64,000 bases of DNA from the NCBI RefSeq assembly GCF_001411555.2, contig NC_049901.1, forward strand, positions 25,656,562 to 25,720,561. Direction: 5' to 3'. The notes under the pieces were generated by a model that saw nothing but the letters and a program-made list of their open reading frames with translations, was not told the origin of the DNA and searched no databases. A program made the position numbers and the translations under genes. The number at the start of each line of letters is the position of its first letter. Position 1 is the stretch's first letter. Shown piece after piece: positions 32,764-45,471 of this stretch. Source of the DNA: Juglans regia. Taxonomy: Eukaryota > Streptophyta > Magnoliopsida > Fagales > Juglandaceae.

Positions 32764-34930
32764 TGTAACACCCTGCTTAATTAACTATTGATTAACCCTT
32801 AAGTACTTTAGATTAGGCTTTTAATTATGGGTTAATCACTTTCATTAAGGTTGATAGTGAGATTAGCATTAATGTTAGTACTTAGTGTCAATGAGCTAAG
32901 GATTAGAGTGGCAAGCCCATTAGTAATTTTGGTGAGGCTTTTTTGGATCCAAGTACATTCATGGGCCTAGCCCTGAACCAAGCACTTAGAAAATCAAGAC
33001 TAGTCTTGACCCAAGTATAGGAAGGCATAAGGCTTTTGATGTAGATTAGACCCTTTGCCCTTTTCAAGCTCATATGGCCCAAAGCCATGTTTGGACTCAT
33101 TTTATTATTCAAAGACCAAAGGCCCAATACACCATACCATTGGTTTTCTTAAGCCCAAATCATACTCAAAGTATCCACATTAAGTTTTGAAAATTGGCTA
33201 AGGCCATTAACCATCATACTTAAGGTTAGTGCACTTTAAGCTATGCTTTGAAGCTTAATCATGCTTAATCATTTCTTAAACTTTTTAATTCAATTTTTTT
33301 TGAATTAACACTCCCATAAATCAGGATTAGACCATGTTAATATCCTAGCTAAACCATTCCACATGTCATTAAGAAAAATGACATAACAAGCCCAAACCAT
33401 GCTTCAATCGGTTTTGTGCATTGCCCTTTGTAATGCTTGGACTATTTTGCCCTTGGGCCCAACATTTTTGTGGTTTATCCTCAAGGGTAATATGGTCCTT
33501 AAGCACCATATGAAACCCTCCAAAACTCATTTTGAGCCTTGGACAAAATTGGTTGCATCAACCAACTCAAAAAACCAAATAGGGTGCACCTTGGTCTAGT
33601 TTGTGTAGGAACCATTTGGATTGAATTTGAACCAGCCTCCTGCCATGTTTTGCACCACCACCCCACGCCACCTCCTTCTCCACCCAATCACCAAGAAGTC
33701 CCATGACCATCATGAAGGATTTTGACTCAATTTTGCTACCGAAGAAGATCCAAAACCGAATTGATTTTCTGCCACCTCAAAACCACCTTCATCCACTTGT
33801 TTTCAAGGGTGGTTTGAGGGATCTTCTGCCTTCCAAATTTGCATATTACAATTATACAAGTCATTCTTTTGCATGAAATTTACTATATTTGCACATGTCA
33901 TGAAAAATAATTTTTTAAAGCATAGCGTCAAAATCATGTTGTCACAACCCCAAAGGCCGGGATGGGGAATTATCTTGGTGGAACTCCTTTGTCTACTCTG
34001 AGTGTTTAACAGTGGAGTGGTAACCCCCGAGTTTACGAAGAAAACAGGAGCAAAGTCAACATGTTATGACACCTAATGTTGGTAGGTGTACACATAATAA
34101 CTTTTATGATGTTATGTTATTTACCAATGCATTGAGAACGAGTCTATAGACAACGTAAGTTAAATTACGGTCATTGGCAGGTTCACAGTGCATATAGGGA
34201 ACTGTGACATTACCGCACGTTCTGTTATTAATTAAGATAATGATGTAAGTCTATGATGATGAAAGTTTATGATGAAATTTTTATGAAGAAGTTACGTATC
34301 TTCAAAAATGATGACGAAATTACTTATTGAGTAAAAACCCGTGCCTCCACATTTTTAAGAGATGTTGAGGAATCTAGATTGGAGACATGCATACTGATTT
34401 TCTGCATCTCATGCATTGCGTATTTATCATTTTTATGAATGGTTTATCATTGTGTCAGTTAGTTGTTTAGTATACTAAGATTTCCAGTAAATCTCACCCA
34501 TTTATGGGACCACTCGGAATGATAGAAGTTGTCTCAGGGATCGACCAAGACAAGATTGATGGATTACTGGATTTGCTTGATTGAGGAGGAGCCAGATCTG
34601 GAGAGGAAGTGAGACTTAATTTTGATGTTCATAGCCCAAGTCCTTTATGCTTTAGATCGCTAGAAGAGAATAATATGACTTTGTATATAAGTCTATTCTA
34701 CTTTAGTATTTTGAACATGATGATTATCTAATGAAGTTGGGATGTTTTAGTTATTCTGGCATATTTCTCACCTTAACCTTTTATTTCCGCTGCGATTATT
34801 GCATATTGCTAGTTGCATACTAGGATGGATTGCAAATTAACAGTCATTAGCGGAGTATGTAAACTTGTATTACATATCCCGACGCTCTAAGTCTCCGTTC
34901 TATCCCAAGCGGGGGATTGTGGGCATCACA
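32764..34930 (+). repeat. Tekay/Del-like LTR (T1)
   Basis: Starts TGTAACACCC after the polypurine tract and ends about GGGCATCACA at 34930. CACAACCCC(AAA)GGCCGGGATGGGG near 33953 and the CCCGACGCTCTAAG block near 34879 are shared with other Tekay-like LTRs. It is followed directly by mid-gag sequence, so the primer site and gag start have been deleted. No coding region. Confidence 0.72.
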
Positions 34931-36393
34931 TCTGATCAGTACAGAGAAAATGCAAGTAAGGAAGTTTCAGGATTGATATGAACCCGTAGGAACGGTATCC
35001 CTTAAATCCACAATCAATTTGAAAACTCTCCAAGAAAGTCAAAATCAAGCCAATGGATGGAGAACCTAGACCCGATGAGAACTTCTTTCAAGAACCTAGA
35101 GTATATTAAAATCTAGACCCGTTGAAGAACCCGTCTCACGAACCCAGATTACAAAGGAGGAACGCCACAAAGGTTGTGATTTACCTTTGATAAGTTCAAA
35201 AGTTCAATTAAGAACAAGAGGAGTAAAACTCAACTCACAATGAACAAATTCATTAAATTTCATAATCTTCATAAACTGATAAGAATGAGGCTATATAGAG
35301 TATTTAAAGCAAAACCTAATGAAACCCTAGCCAAAATAAACCCCCATCTTCCAAAAGTGCCCCTGGATAAACAGTGTCTCGCTACAGTACTCGGCTACAG
35401 TAACCCTAACCCTAGTTCAATAAAATAATAATTTTCCCAACATGCCCATGCATAGGCCCCCTTAAGTGCTTCCCATAATAAACTCAATTATTCTAAACTA
35501 ATAACATAAGTTCTTTAAATGAATTAAATAAGTTGAAACCCTTCAAGAGCTCAAAGCCTTTAAGTCTTGTCGTTGCCCTCTTCCGTAGCTAATCAAATGT
35601 TGGGCTCTTGCTAAACTTGTCCCAAGTGGATTGCATCAATCCTTGCATTATCTCCTTGATCTTCTTGGCCCATCTGGAAGTTGCAAATGATCTTTAAAAG
35701 TAGGCCCATCTTGGTTCCCATCAAGGATGGTTTGCAACCTCGTATCCAAAATCAAGTTGCATGTCTATGGATAGAGAATTTCAAAGAATTGGCCAATGTA
35801 GCTTCGATAGCAAAGGGCGGAGCAACGAAGACTAATTGCACAAGCTCAAGCAGATAGGAATAGGCTGCCTTACTCACCAGGAGGTAGTGCGGGAAAGCTA
35901 AAGGCCCTTGAAACCCCGAACAAAGGAAAAGGCGTAGTAGTAAAAAATGCAGCTCCCGTTACACCATCATTATGTCTTCGATGCTGGAAAAGGCACAGTG
36001 GAGAATGTCGTTTAGCCACAGTAGCGTGTTTCAAGTTTGGTCAAACTGGCCATATGATCTGGGAGTGTCTGCAGAATACGCCTAGAGGAGCATCAACACC
36101 AAGCAATAGACCAAAGACCAGTACCAAAGCCAAGGTCTACGCTATAACGCCAGGAGAGATAGATCTAGAAGCTGACGAGACGGCAGATGCAGGAGTGATT
36201 ACTGGTAACATTTCCAACTTTGCCTAAACTCGTAGATAATTTGTGTTTGAGAATCCTTGAGTAATCTTAGGTACCCTATTAGGTAAGATTAAATTGAAGC
36301 AGTACATGGTCTGTGCTCCGTTTGATTTCGAAGCATCGAGATCCTTTATCTCTAATAGTTGTGTGCGACGATGTGAACTTAAGGCAGAGCCAA
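34931..36393 (+). pseudogene. Tekay-like Gag and protease start, interrupted by a solo LTR
   Basis: 34931-34973 plus 35729-36393 read as Gag once the solo LTR is removed at its AGGAT duplication (MQVRKFQDGLQPRIQNQ). A frameshift follows at about 35816. Zinc-knuckle-like motifs are present (CLRCWKRHSGEC and CFKFGQTGHMIWEC, the latter missing one Cys). The protease active site is decayed (FEASRSFIS). The frame then continues at 40411 beyond the T2 solo LTR. Confidence 0.82.
34974..35723 (-). repeat. Family-1 solo LTR, duplication AGGAT
   Basis: Plus-strand reading TGATATGAACCCGTAGG to GGTTCCCATCA, 750 bp, flanked by AGGAT at 34969-34973 and 35724-35728. It sits in Tekay-like gag. Confidence 0.93.
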
Positions 36394-36810
36394 TGTAACA
36401 CCCGGACCCAATCAAGCCCAATTTTTTATTTATTTTAGTTCATTTTATTTTATTTTATTTTTTATCTTCTGCACACGTTTATTTTTTTTCCCGCATGTTT
36501 CATTTTGTTTTCTTCTCTTTCCGTCTATATCTCTTAATTCCCGTAAGTTTTCCTCTCGTACACTCCATGCATACACACGCACAACACAGTTTCCGCATGC
36601 ACGACTCTCATGCACGTTTTAGTCAACTCAGTTACCTTCCTTTCTTTTTGCATCTAGGGCTTTTAATCAACTCTATAAATGCATGTTTTTCGTCTGAAAA
36701 AGTAGTAGCCGCAGCAACCCACACATAACTCCCTCTAGTTCACTGTCTCTCCGCGTTCACGGTTCAGCACTTGTCAACCATGCCAAACCCCCTCCACCGC
36801 TAACCACCAA

Positions 36811-37552
36811 TGATGGGAACCAAGGTGGGCCGCCTAGTTTTAAAGATATGTTGCATGTTCTAGATTGGCCAAATACAAGTTCAAGAGCTTAAATGATGAA
36901 GATTCAGCTTTGATTCAGCTTTGATTCATTTGATGAACTATGGAAAGGGCAACAACAAGACTTAAAGGCTTTGGGCACTTGAAGGCTTTCAACTTATTTA
37001 ATTCATTTAAAACACTTATTTTATTAGTTTCGAATAATTGGGCTTATTATGGGAAACACTTAGGGGGGCCTATGCAAGGGCATGTTGGGAAAGTTATTAT
37101 TTTATTGAGCTAGGGTTAGGGTTACTGTAGCCGAGTTACTGTAGCGCGGCACTGTTCATCCAGGGGCACTTTTGGAAGATGGGGGTTTATTTTGGCTAGG
37201 GTTTCATTAGGTTTTCCTTTAAATACTCTATGTAGCCTCATTCAAATCAGATTATGAAGTTTATGAAATTTGATGAATTTATTCATTGTGAGTTGAGTTT
37301 TACTCCTCTTGTTCTTAATTGAACTTTTGAACTTATCAAAGGTAAATCACAACCTTTGTGGCGTTCCTCCTTTGTAATTTGGGTTCTTGAGACGGGTTAT
37401 TCAACGGGTCTAGATTTTAATATAATCTAGGTTCTTGAAACGAGTTCTCATTGGGTCTAGGTTCTCCATCCATTGACTTGATTTTGACTTTCTTGGGGTA
37501 TTTTCAAATTGACTGTGGGTTCAAGGGATTCCTTTCCCGTGGGTTCATATCA
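36811..37552 (+). repeat. Family-1 solo LTR, duplication ACCAA
   Basis: TGATGGGAACC to GGTTCATATCA, 742 bp, flanked by ACCAA at 36806-36810 and 37553-37557. Inside T2. Confidence 0.93.
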
Positions 37553-38404
37553 ACCAACACCGAAATATAACCCACTTCAGAAATCCCCACCACGCACGGC
37601 CAGCAGAGGTAGATCATCATCATGAGTCACCAGCTGCGCGTAGAAGCCTCACGCCGCTGCCCTACCACTCGAAGTCGTAGCCCAGCAATTCCTCCTCTTT
37701 GCAAACAGCGCACCCCTTCTCAGCCACCGTGGTACACCTCACCACCTTGCCCAGCCACACGGAGCTATAGCCCAACGTCCCGTAGCCGCTACTGCAAGCC
37801 TCGGACTGCTCGGTTTTGGTATCCAAAAATAGAGCATAGTTCATTACAAGATGTGCATATATATATAGATATATATATGTATATGTATTTTACGTGAACG
37901 ATAGTAGGATGTATTATTACATTTTTACCCCTTAAAGCATACCTCTAGATTTATTGTTTCGGGTGTTTAATTTTATGAGTTTATATTATGTACTTTGGAT
38001 TTTGAAATCATGGGTATATAACGTGGACTGCATGTGATTTTTATTTTTAGACTTAGGCACATGTGGGTTTATTTTGTTAAGTTGTTTTAGTAAAAGACCG
38101 ATTTTTTTTTAACAAAATATTTTATGAAAATACTGATAAATTCTTGAAGTGATTGGTAAGTGCAAAATCTTATTTTAAGTCATTTTAAAAGAATATTTTT
38201 TATTTAAACAAAAGTATGATCATGTACTTATAATGATTTCGATATAGTTACACTATTTTAGTTTTATAAATTATAGTAAGATCTCAATTGTAAATAAATT
38301 AGAATTTAATATTTTAGTCGGAGTTATTATGTTGGATATTGATGAGTTAGAAAGTGATGTTGGTATATTAGGAACAATGAGAATTTAGGTTTTTGAAGAA
38401 TTAA

Positions 38405-39163
38405 TGATGGGAACCAAGATGGGCCTAGTCTTAACGATCATTTGCAACTTCCAGATTTCCAGATGGGCCAAGAAGATCAAGGAGACAATGCAAGGATTGA
38501 TGCAATCCACTTGGGACAAGTTTAGCAAGAGCCCAACATTCAAGATGGGGCATGAAAGATGAAGATCCAGTTTTGATTCATTTGATCAGCTATAGAAGAG
38601 GGCAACGACAAGACTTAAAGGCTTTGGGCTCTTGAAGGGTTTCAACTTATTGAATTCATTTAAAAAACTTATTTTATTAGTTTAGAATAATTGAGTTTAT
38701 TATAGGAAGCACTTAAGGGGGCCTATGCAAGGGCATGTTGGGAAAGTTATTATTTTATTGAACTAGGGTTAGGGTTACTGTAGCGAGGCACTGTTTATCC
38801 AGGGGCACTTTTGGCTAGAGTTTCATTAGGTTTTGCTTTAAATACTCTATGTAGCCTCATTTTAATCAGTTTTATGAAATTTGAGGAATTTATTCATTGT
38901 GAGTTGAGTTTTACTCCTCTTGTTCTTAATTGAACTTTTGAATTTATCAAAGGTAAATCACAACCATTGTGGCGTTCCTCCTTTGTAGTCTGGGTTCTTG
39001 AGACGGGTTCTTCAATGGGTCTAGATTTTAATATAATCTAAGTTCTTGAAACATGTTCTCATCGGGTCTAGATTCTCCATCCATACACTTGATTTTGGCT
39101 TTCTTGGGAAGTTTTCAAATTGATTGTGGGTTCAAGGGATTCCGTTCGCACGGGTTCATATCA
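38405..39163 (+). repeat. Family-1 solo LTR, duplication ATTAA
   Basis: TGATGGGAACC to GGTTCATATCA, 759 bp, flanked by ATTAA at 38400-38404 and 39164-39168. Inside T2. Confidence 0.93.
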
Positions 39164-39698
39164 ATTAAAATAGGTTATTTTAGCATCTTAGTCTTAAATA
39201 TTGAGATACGTGTTCGATTGGAAATTTATGAAAATTATGTGATTGTGTTATAGGTGAAGATTAATATTTATTCGGCATTTTTGAGAAAATTTCGGAAAAG
39301 CTAAAAAGTCCAGGTAAGCGGGGTTCCTATGCTAGACTTTGCTTTAAATAAAATGAACTGAGGTCCTTTTTGGAAAATATGCATGTTTTGTTATAAAAAG
39401 AAATTTTAACTACCTCAGTTGTTTGTTCTGCATTAGTCATGAGATGCTGTTTAAGAAGAAAGTATTTTCTGTCATGACTGATGTAGACATGGGCTTATTT
39501 TTTACATTCTGTTTCTGAACTTTGAAAAAGAGAGCAAATATGAAATTTTGTGCATAAATTATGTTGAGATATGATTTTGTTCTGTTCTGAAGATTTTGTT
39601 CAGTACTCTGTTTAGATAAGACGTGATTTCTGACATTTGGCATGACTCTCTGATTCTGAATTTGATTATGTTTCCGCTCTGTTCAGTTACGGCCCTGC

Positions 39699-39840
39699 CA
39701 CGGGTGATAATAGTGGCATAAGGCCCAAGCACAGGTAATAATAGTGGATACAGCCCAACCACGGGTTATAATAGTGGATATGGCCCACCCACGGGTAATA
39801 ATAGTGGATACGGCTCTGGCACGGGTTAGAGTAGTGGTCT
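39699..39840 (+). repeat. 30-bp tandem repeat, about five copies, in T2
   Basis: Units begin CACGGGTNATAATAGTGG and drift at the ends. Spacing is 30-31 bp. Confidence 0.8.
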
Positions 39841-40415
39841 CTGTCTTGAGTGCACACCTTGGTGACAGAGTGTTTCATTTTCTGCTTGGCTATCCGCAGA
39901 TGCACAACCCTACCACGGGGATTATACATGGCCTCTGTTCTGATATGATGTTCTGATGATTATGATGATCATTTATGCTATGCCAAAGAATATTTTGAAT
40001 GAAATTATTTCTAAATCTTCGCTCTAATATTTTGATAACATGTTCTGCTTCCGCACTCTGAAAATGAAAATGTTTTGTTCTGCATTTTGATTTCTGTAAA
40101 TGCTAACGTTTATACACTGGTATATATCCTCTGCTTATTGAGTTGTTGATAACTCACCCCTTATTTCCATATATTTATCAGATGATTTTGAAAAGTCCAG
40201 CTAAGAATCAGGATTATGGAGCATCGATGAGATGATTATTTAAGCATAGTGGATTACTCATAGAAGATTTCTTAGGAGTGGCGGATTTTATTAAGAGATT
40301 TTGTAGTATTCTGATGACTTTATATTTTGGAGTCTATAAATACGTTGATGAATTATGAGTTTTAAGTTATAGGGAGTAACTCTTCGATCCCTGTGGGACT
40401 GGGGCATTCAGCCAA

Positions 40416-41775
40416 TGTCTCAAAAAGTATTAATAGCTATTCCAGACGGGAACGTAATTGGATGCACAAGCATAGTTCAGGATTGCCTGTTGGAGATTGC
40501 AAACCTAGTTTTGACCGTGGATCTGATCGTCTTTCATTTGATGGAATTCGACCTAATCTTAGGAATGGACTGGTTGTCAAGGCATTTTGCCAAGTTAATC
40601 TGTCGCAGGTGGGAAGTAGTCATCGATCTACGTGCTATAAAGAAAGGATTTGTTATATGGATGAGACTGTTCGGTTGGATCCATCTATGGTAACGGCTAG
40701 ACAAGTCCAGAAGGATTTGATGATGGATCAAACAGAAGAACCTATGGGAACCCAAGGAATCCCAGTGATTGAGGATTTTCCTAGGGTTTTCACCGATGAT
40801 TTACTTGGATTACTCCCAAATCAAGAAAAAGAATTTGCAATTGAGCTTGAACCAACCACAGCCCCAGTTCATAAGGCACTCTACCAAATGGCCCCAGCAG
40901 AATTAAAAGAGCTTAAGGTTCAAATCGAAGAACTTCTAGCAAAGGGTTTTATCTGACCTAGCTTGTCACCATGGGGAGCACCGGACTTATTTTTCAAAAA
41001 GGACAGAATTTTTAGGATTTTTATTGACTATAGAGATTAACAAGGTGACTGTCAAGAATAAGTACCCTTTACCAAGGATAGATGATCTATTAGATCAATT
41101 GCAAGGAGCTACAGTTTTCTCGAAGATTGATCTACGATCTTGATATCACCAACTCAAAACCAGGGAACAGGATGTATCTAAGATTGCCTTTCGAACTTGT
41201 TATGGACATTTCAAGTTCCTGGTTATGCCTTTTGAATTAACAAATGCCCCGGCAGCATTTATGGAATTGATGAATCGGATTTTCAGGCAATACTTAGATA
41301 GTTTTATAGTGGTGTTTATAGATGACATATTGATCTATTCCCGTGATGACGAGGAACATAAGAAGCATCTAAGGATTGTGTTGGAGACATTGTAGGAAGA
41401 TCAGTTATATGCCAAACGTAGTATGTGTGAGTTTTAGCTCCGATAAGAGAAATTTTTAGGACATGTCATTTCTAGTAAGGGAGTGGCAGTAGACCCTGCT
41501 AAGATTGATGTTGTATCAGAGTGACAAAGGCCAACTAATGCCCATGAAGTATGTAGTTTCCTCGGATTAGCAGGATACTACCATAGAAGGGTTTTCTAGA
41601 CTTTCCAATCCTTTAACGCCACTCATGAGGAAGAATGCCAAGTATGTCTGAACTGAAAATTGTGAGAAGAGTTTCCAAGAGTTGAAGAAGAGGCTAACCT
41701 CAGCACCAGTATTGGCGTTACCAGAACCCCTTAAGCCTTATATAGTCTGTAGTGACGCTTCTAAGATGGGATGAG
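40416..41775 (+). pseudogene. Tekay-like protease end, RT and RNase H start, decayed
   Basis: The protease end (FDLILGMDWLSRH) continues the frame from 36393. RT follows with many stops and shifts; recognisable parts are [11 protein letters not shown] (about 40975), the segment around 41225-41250 (MPF.LTNAP) and FIDDILIYS (about 41317-41343), equivalent to the YVDD box. The RNase H start (VCSDASKMG) is at about 41750. The family-2 element interrupts it at 41776. Enzymatically dead. Confidence 0.88.
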
Positions 41776-42580
41776 TGATATGAACTTCACCAACAATTGT
41801 GATGAAACCCGATAACAATGATGGCTTGGAACCCCAAGATCGTATTGACAAGATTTGTTGAGCCTTGACCAGTCACCCAACTAGATGAGAACCAAGACTA
41901 CGAAGGATTGAAAACGCCACACCCAGAAATCAGAATCAAGGTGATAAGTTTGGAGCTTGAACGCCACAAGATTAACTTGATAAGTTCAAGGAGTTCTTTG
42001 AAGAACCAAGAGGAACACAAGACCTCACAAAACAAATAAGTTTCTGAAATTTCCAATCTGATATTAAAACTCGAAATAACCCCTTTATATACTTGGAACA
42101 ACCCTCCAAGAATAGGAAAAGTCATAACTACAGCTTTAAAAGCAACACAAATATTAACATAACAAGTCCCACGAAATTTAGGCCTCTTGGACTTCTAGAG
42201 GCAGCCAGAAATGACTAAATGACTAAATTCAATGTATTTCACGTACCCAGGCAAGACCAAGTTCATTCACCTATTTAATATTCTTGAAACTTAACAAATT
42301 CACGTCCTTTAATGGTCAGACCATTCATCATATTTCTATGTGCTAATTAGCCTCTTCAATTGCCTTGATGACATGGATTAAGTCTTGAATATTGTTTGAG
42401 CCCATCTTGGTCTTTTTAGAATCAGCCCAATTCTCTTGGATTAGCCCATTTAGTGCTTCCTTGAAACGTTTGGCTCTAAGTCTTGTAATTGGGCCACTAG
42501 GAAATGACAAAGGGTCTTGTACAAATTCAGCTCCATTCCCACTTGTATGATTAGCATGTCCAACTCCTTGGTTTGCATCA
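41776..42580 (-). repeat. E9 3' LTR (family 2, 805 bp)
   Basis: Plus-strand reading TGATATGAACTTCACC to GGTTTGCATCA. Contains the pol tail and stop. A strong TATA box, TATATAAAG, is at RC 42083-42091. Confidence 0.95.
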
Positions 42581-45471
42581 TTCTCCCCCTCTTGAGAAGG
42601 ATTTGTCCTCAAATCATCACCTACATCAAAAGGAGACAAATCAGCAACATTAAAGCTTGCACTGACACCATACTCACCTGGTAAGTCAAGCTTGTAGGCA
42701 TTATCATTGATGCGTTCTACTACTTGAAATGGCCCGTCACCCCGAGGTAGGAGTTTTGAACGCCGCTTCTCTGGAAAACGGTCCTTCCTTAAGTGCAACC
42801 AAACCCAATCTCCTGGTTGAAACACTACCTTCTTACGTCCCTTGTTGGCTTGATGGACATATTGTTTAGTCCTTCTTTCAATGTTCAGCCGTGCCTTTTC
42901 ATGAATCATCTTTACAAATTCTGCCTTCTTTTTGCCATCTAAGTTCACACGTTCACTCAAAGGTAAAGAAGTTAAATCCAAAGGTGACAATGGGTTAAAG
43001 CCATAAACAATTTCAAATGGTGAAAACTTAGTTGCAGAATGTATACTTCTATTGTAAGCAAATTCAACATGTGGCAAACAATCTTCCCATGCTTTCAAGT
43101 TCTTTTTAATGATAGCACGCAACAAAGACGACAAAGTTCTATTTACTACTTCAGTTTGGCCATCCGTTTGTGGATGACAAGTAGTAGAAAACAACAACTT
43201 AGTTCCCAGCTTTCCCCACAAAGTCTTCCAAAAGTAACTCAAAAACTTTGCATCCCTATCAGAAACAATGGTCTTAGGCATACCATGTAACCTAACAATT
43301 TCTTTGAAGAACAAATCAGCTATATGTGATGCATCATCAGTTTTATGGCATGCAATGAAGTGTGCCATCTTGGAAAATCTATCTACCACCACAAAAACTG
43401 AATCTCTCCCCCTCTTAGTCCTAGGTAAACCTAAAACAAAATCCATAGAAATATCAGTCCAAGGTTCACTAGGTATTGGCAAAGGGGTGTACAAACCATG
43501 GGGTTTCAACTTAGACTTAGCCTGTTTACACGTGATACACTTCTCACAAATTCTTTCCACATCACGTTTCATATGAGGCCAAAAAAAATGTTCATGCAAA
43601 ATTCCTAAAGTCTTAGCTACACCAAAATGACCCATCAAACCACCACCATGAGCTTCTCTCACAAGCAATTCGCGCAAAGAACATATTGGCAAACACAGTT
43701 TATTTTCCCGAAACAAAAATCCATCATACCTATAAAACTTACCAAACGCCATTTTTTCACATGCATTGAACACATCACCAAAATCAGAATCTTGAGCATA
43801 CAATTCCTTAATGTATTCAAAGCCAAGCATTTTTGTATCTAAAATGGAAAGTAAGGCATACCTTCGGGACAATGCATCAGCCACCACATTTTCCTTACCT
43901 TGCTTATATCTGATCACATACGGAAATGTTTCAATGAATTCCACCCACTTGGCATGGCGTTTGTTCAACCTTTGCTGTCCTTTCAAATGCTTCAAAGACT
44001 CATGATCTGTGTGAATCACAAACTCCTTTGGCCATAGATAGTGTTGCCAATTTTCCAAAGCCCTCACCAAGGCATACATCTCCTTATCATAAGTAGGGTA
44101 ATTTAGGGCTGCCCCACTCAACTTTTCACTGAAATAAGCAATTGGACGGCCTTCTTGCATCAAAACAGCTCCAATTCCTATGCCTGAAGCATCACACTCA
44201 ATTTCAAAAGTTTTAGCAAAGTTAGGTAAAACAAGCAAAGGTGCATTAGTTAACTTTTCTTTGATCAGACTAAATGCCTTTTCTTGTTCTTTTCCCCACT
44301 TAAACGGCACATTTTTCTTGATGACTTCAGTAAGAGGGGCGGCTAAGCTACTAAAATCACGCACAAACCGTCTATAGAAGCTAGCTAAGCCGTGGAAACT
44401 CCTCACTTGGCTGACTGTTGTAGGCGTTGACCACTCTTGGATTGCCTTCACCTTTTCCTCATCCACCTCAATTCCTCTCTTACTAACAACAAAACCAAGA
44501 AACACAAGCTTATCCGTGCAAAAGGTGCACTTTTTGAGGTTAGCAAACAACCTTTCTTTCCTTAGAATTTCCAAAACAGATTTCAAATGCATTACATGTT
44601 CTTCCAAATTTTTGCTATAGATCAAGATATCATCAAAATACACAACTACAAATCTGCCAATAAATGCTCGCAAAACATGGTTCATCAAACGCATAAATGT
44701 GCTCGGAGCATTAGTTAAACCGAAAGGCATCACTAACCACTCATACAAACCATATTTAGTCTTAAAAGCAGTTTTCCATTCATCACCTTCTTTCATCCTA
44801 ATCTGATGATATCCACTCTTAAGATCAATTTTTGTAAAGACACAAGAACCATACAATTCATCCAACATATCATCTAGTCTAGGAATGGGATGACGATACT
44901 TTACCGTTATGTTGTTGATGGCTCGGCAGTCAACACACATCCTCCATGTTCCATCCTTCTTGGGAACTAACAGCACCGGAACCGCACAAGGACTCATACT
45001 TTCACGCACAAACCCCTTCTCCAATAATTCACTTACTTGCCTCTGAAGTTCCTTGGTCTCCTCGGGATTACTCCTATAAGCAGGTCGGTTTGGAATTGAT
45101 GCACCAGGTATGAAATCAATTTGATGTTCAATCCCTCGGATTGGAGGTAAACCATATGGTACCTCTTCAGGAAGGACATCTTCAAACTCCTGCAAAAGAG
45201 AAACAATATTGCTCGGCAAAGCACCGACGAGATCATTAGTACATAAAAGAGCCTCCTTGTACATGAGTACAATAAGGGGCTGGTGTGAAAATAATGCTCT
45301 CTTGATCTCACTTTTTTTTGCAATGTAATTGAATTTTTCCTCTCTTGCTCTCACTATAGCCGAAATCCTCTCTCTTTCTTTTTCACTCTGATCAATGTTT
45401 TTCTCTCCTTTTTTTTTTAAGTCTTTTTTTTCAGTTTCGGCCTTCCTTTCCTTTTCCTTTTTTTTTTTCAT
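42343..45471 (-). CDS. pol: Family-2 Pol: RT, RNase H and integrase, up to 1,042 aa
   Basis: Open frame read from 45471 to 42343. A charged linker (about 1-55) and pre-RT segment are followed by RT with YFDD at 278-281, RNase H (IECDAS and FVIHTDHES), the integrase HHCC finger, and the DD35E triad D677, D738 and E774. The tail has [11 protein letters not shown] and [15 protein letters not shown] and ends in the 3' LTR, with no chromodomain. The first Met lies at the A-run that separates it from Gag, so it is probably not a true independent start; translation as a fusion with Gag is expected by comparison with E2. All catalytic residues look intact. Confidence 0.93.
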   Translation of the reverse strand: MKKKKEKERKAETEKKDLKKKGEKNIDQSEKERERISAIVRAREEKFNYIAKKSEIKRALFSHQPLIVLMYKEALLCTNDLVGALPSNIVSLLQEFEDVLPEEVPYGLPPIRGIEHQIDFIPGASIPNRPAYRSNPEETKELQRQVSELLEKGFVRESMSPCAVPVLLVPKKDGTWRMCVDCRAINNITVKYRHPIPRLDDMLDELYGSCVFTKIDLKSGYHQIRMKEGDEWKTAFKTKYGLYEWLVMPFGLTNAPSTFMRLMNHVLRAFIGRFVVVYFDDILIYSKNLEEHVMHLKSVLEILRKERLFANLKKCTFCTDKLVFLGFVVSKRGIEVDEEKVKAIQEWSTPTTVSQVRSFHGLASFYRRFVRDFSSLAAPLTEVIKKNVPFKWGKEQEKAFSLIKEKLTNAPLLVLPNFAKTFEIECDASGIGIGAVLMQEGRPIAYFSEKLSGAALNYPTYDKEMYALVRALENWQHYLWPKEFVIHTDHESLKHLKGQQRLNKRHAKWVEFIETFPYVIRYKQGKENVVADALSRRYALLSILDTKMLGFEYIKELYAQDSDFGDVFNACEKMAFGKFYRYDGFLFRENKLCLPICSLRELLVREAHGGGLMGHFGVAKTLGILHEHFFWPHMKRDVERICEKCITCKQAKSKLKPHGLYTPLPIPSEPWTDISMDFVLGLPRTKRGRDSVFVVVDRFSKMAHFIACHKTDDASHIADLFFKEIVRLHGMPKTIVSDRDAKFLSYFWKTLWGKLGTKLLFSTTCHPQTDGQTEVVNRTLSSLLRAIIKKNLKAWEDCLPHVEFAYNRSIHSATKFSPFEIVYGFNPLSPLDLTSLPLSERVNLDGKKKAEFVKMIHEKARLNIERRTKQYVHQANKGRKKVVFQPGDWVWLHLRKDRFPEKRRSKLLPRGDGPFQVVERINDNAYKLDLPGEYGVSASFNVADLSPFDVGDDLRTNPSQEGENDANQGVGHANHTSGNGAEFVQDPLSFPSGPITRLRAKRFKEALNGLIQENWADSKKTKMGSNNIQDLIHVIKAIEEAN

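Larger units (their letters stand above)
36394..40410 (+). repeat. Tekay-like solo LTR (T2), duplication GCCAA, hosting two family-1 solo LTRs
   Basis: TGTAACACCCGG to GGGGCATTCA, flanked by GCCAA at 36389-36393 and 40411-40415, inside the protease region of the older element. Without its two insertions it is about 2.5 kb. A TATA-like CTCTATAAATG is near 36671, and a 30-bp tandem repeat lies at about 39699-39840. No gene is supported in it. Confidence 0.9.

Noticed and set aside
37622..37897. 91-codon open frame as a gene
   Set aside because: Lies within the T2 solo LTR, biased Ser/Pro/Arg composition, no recognisable domain.
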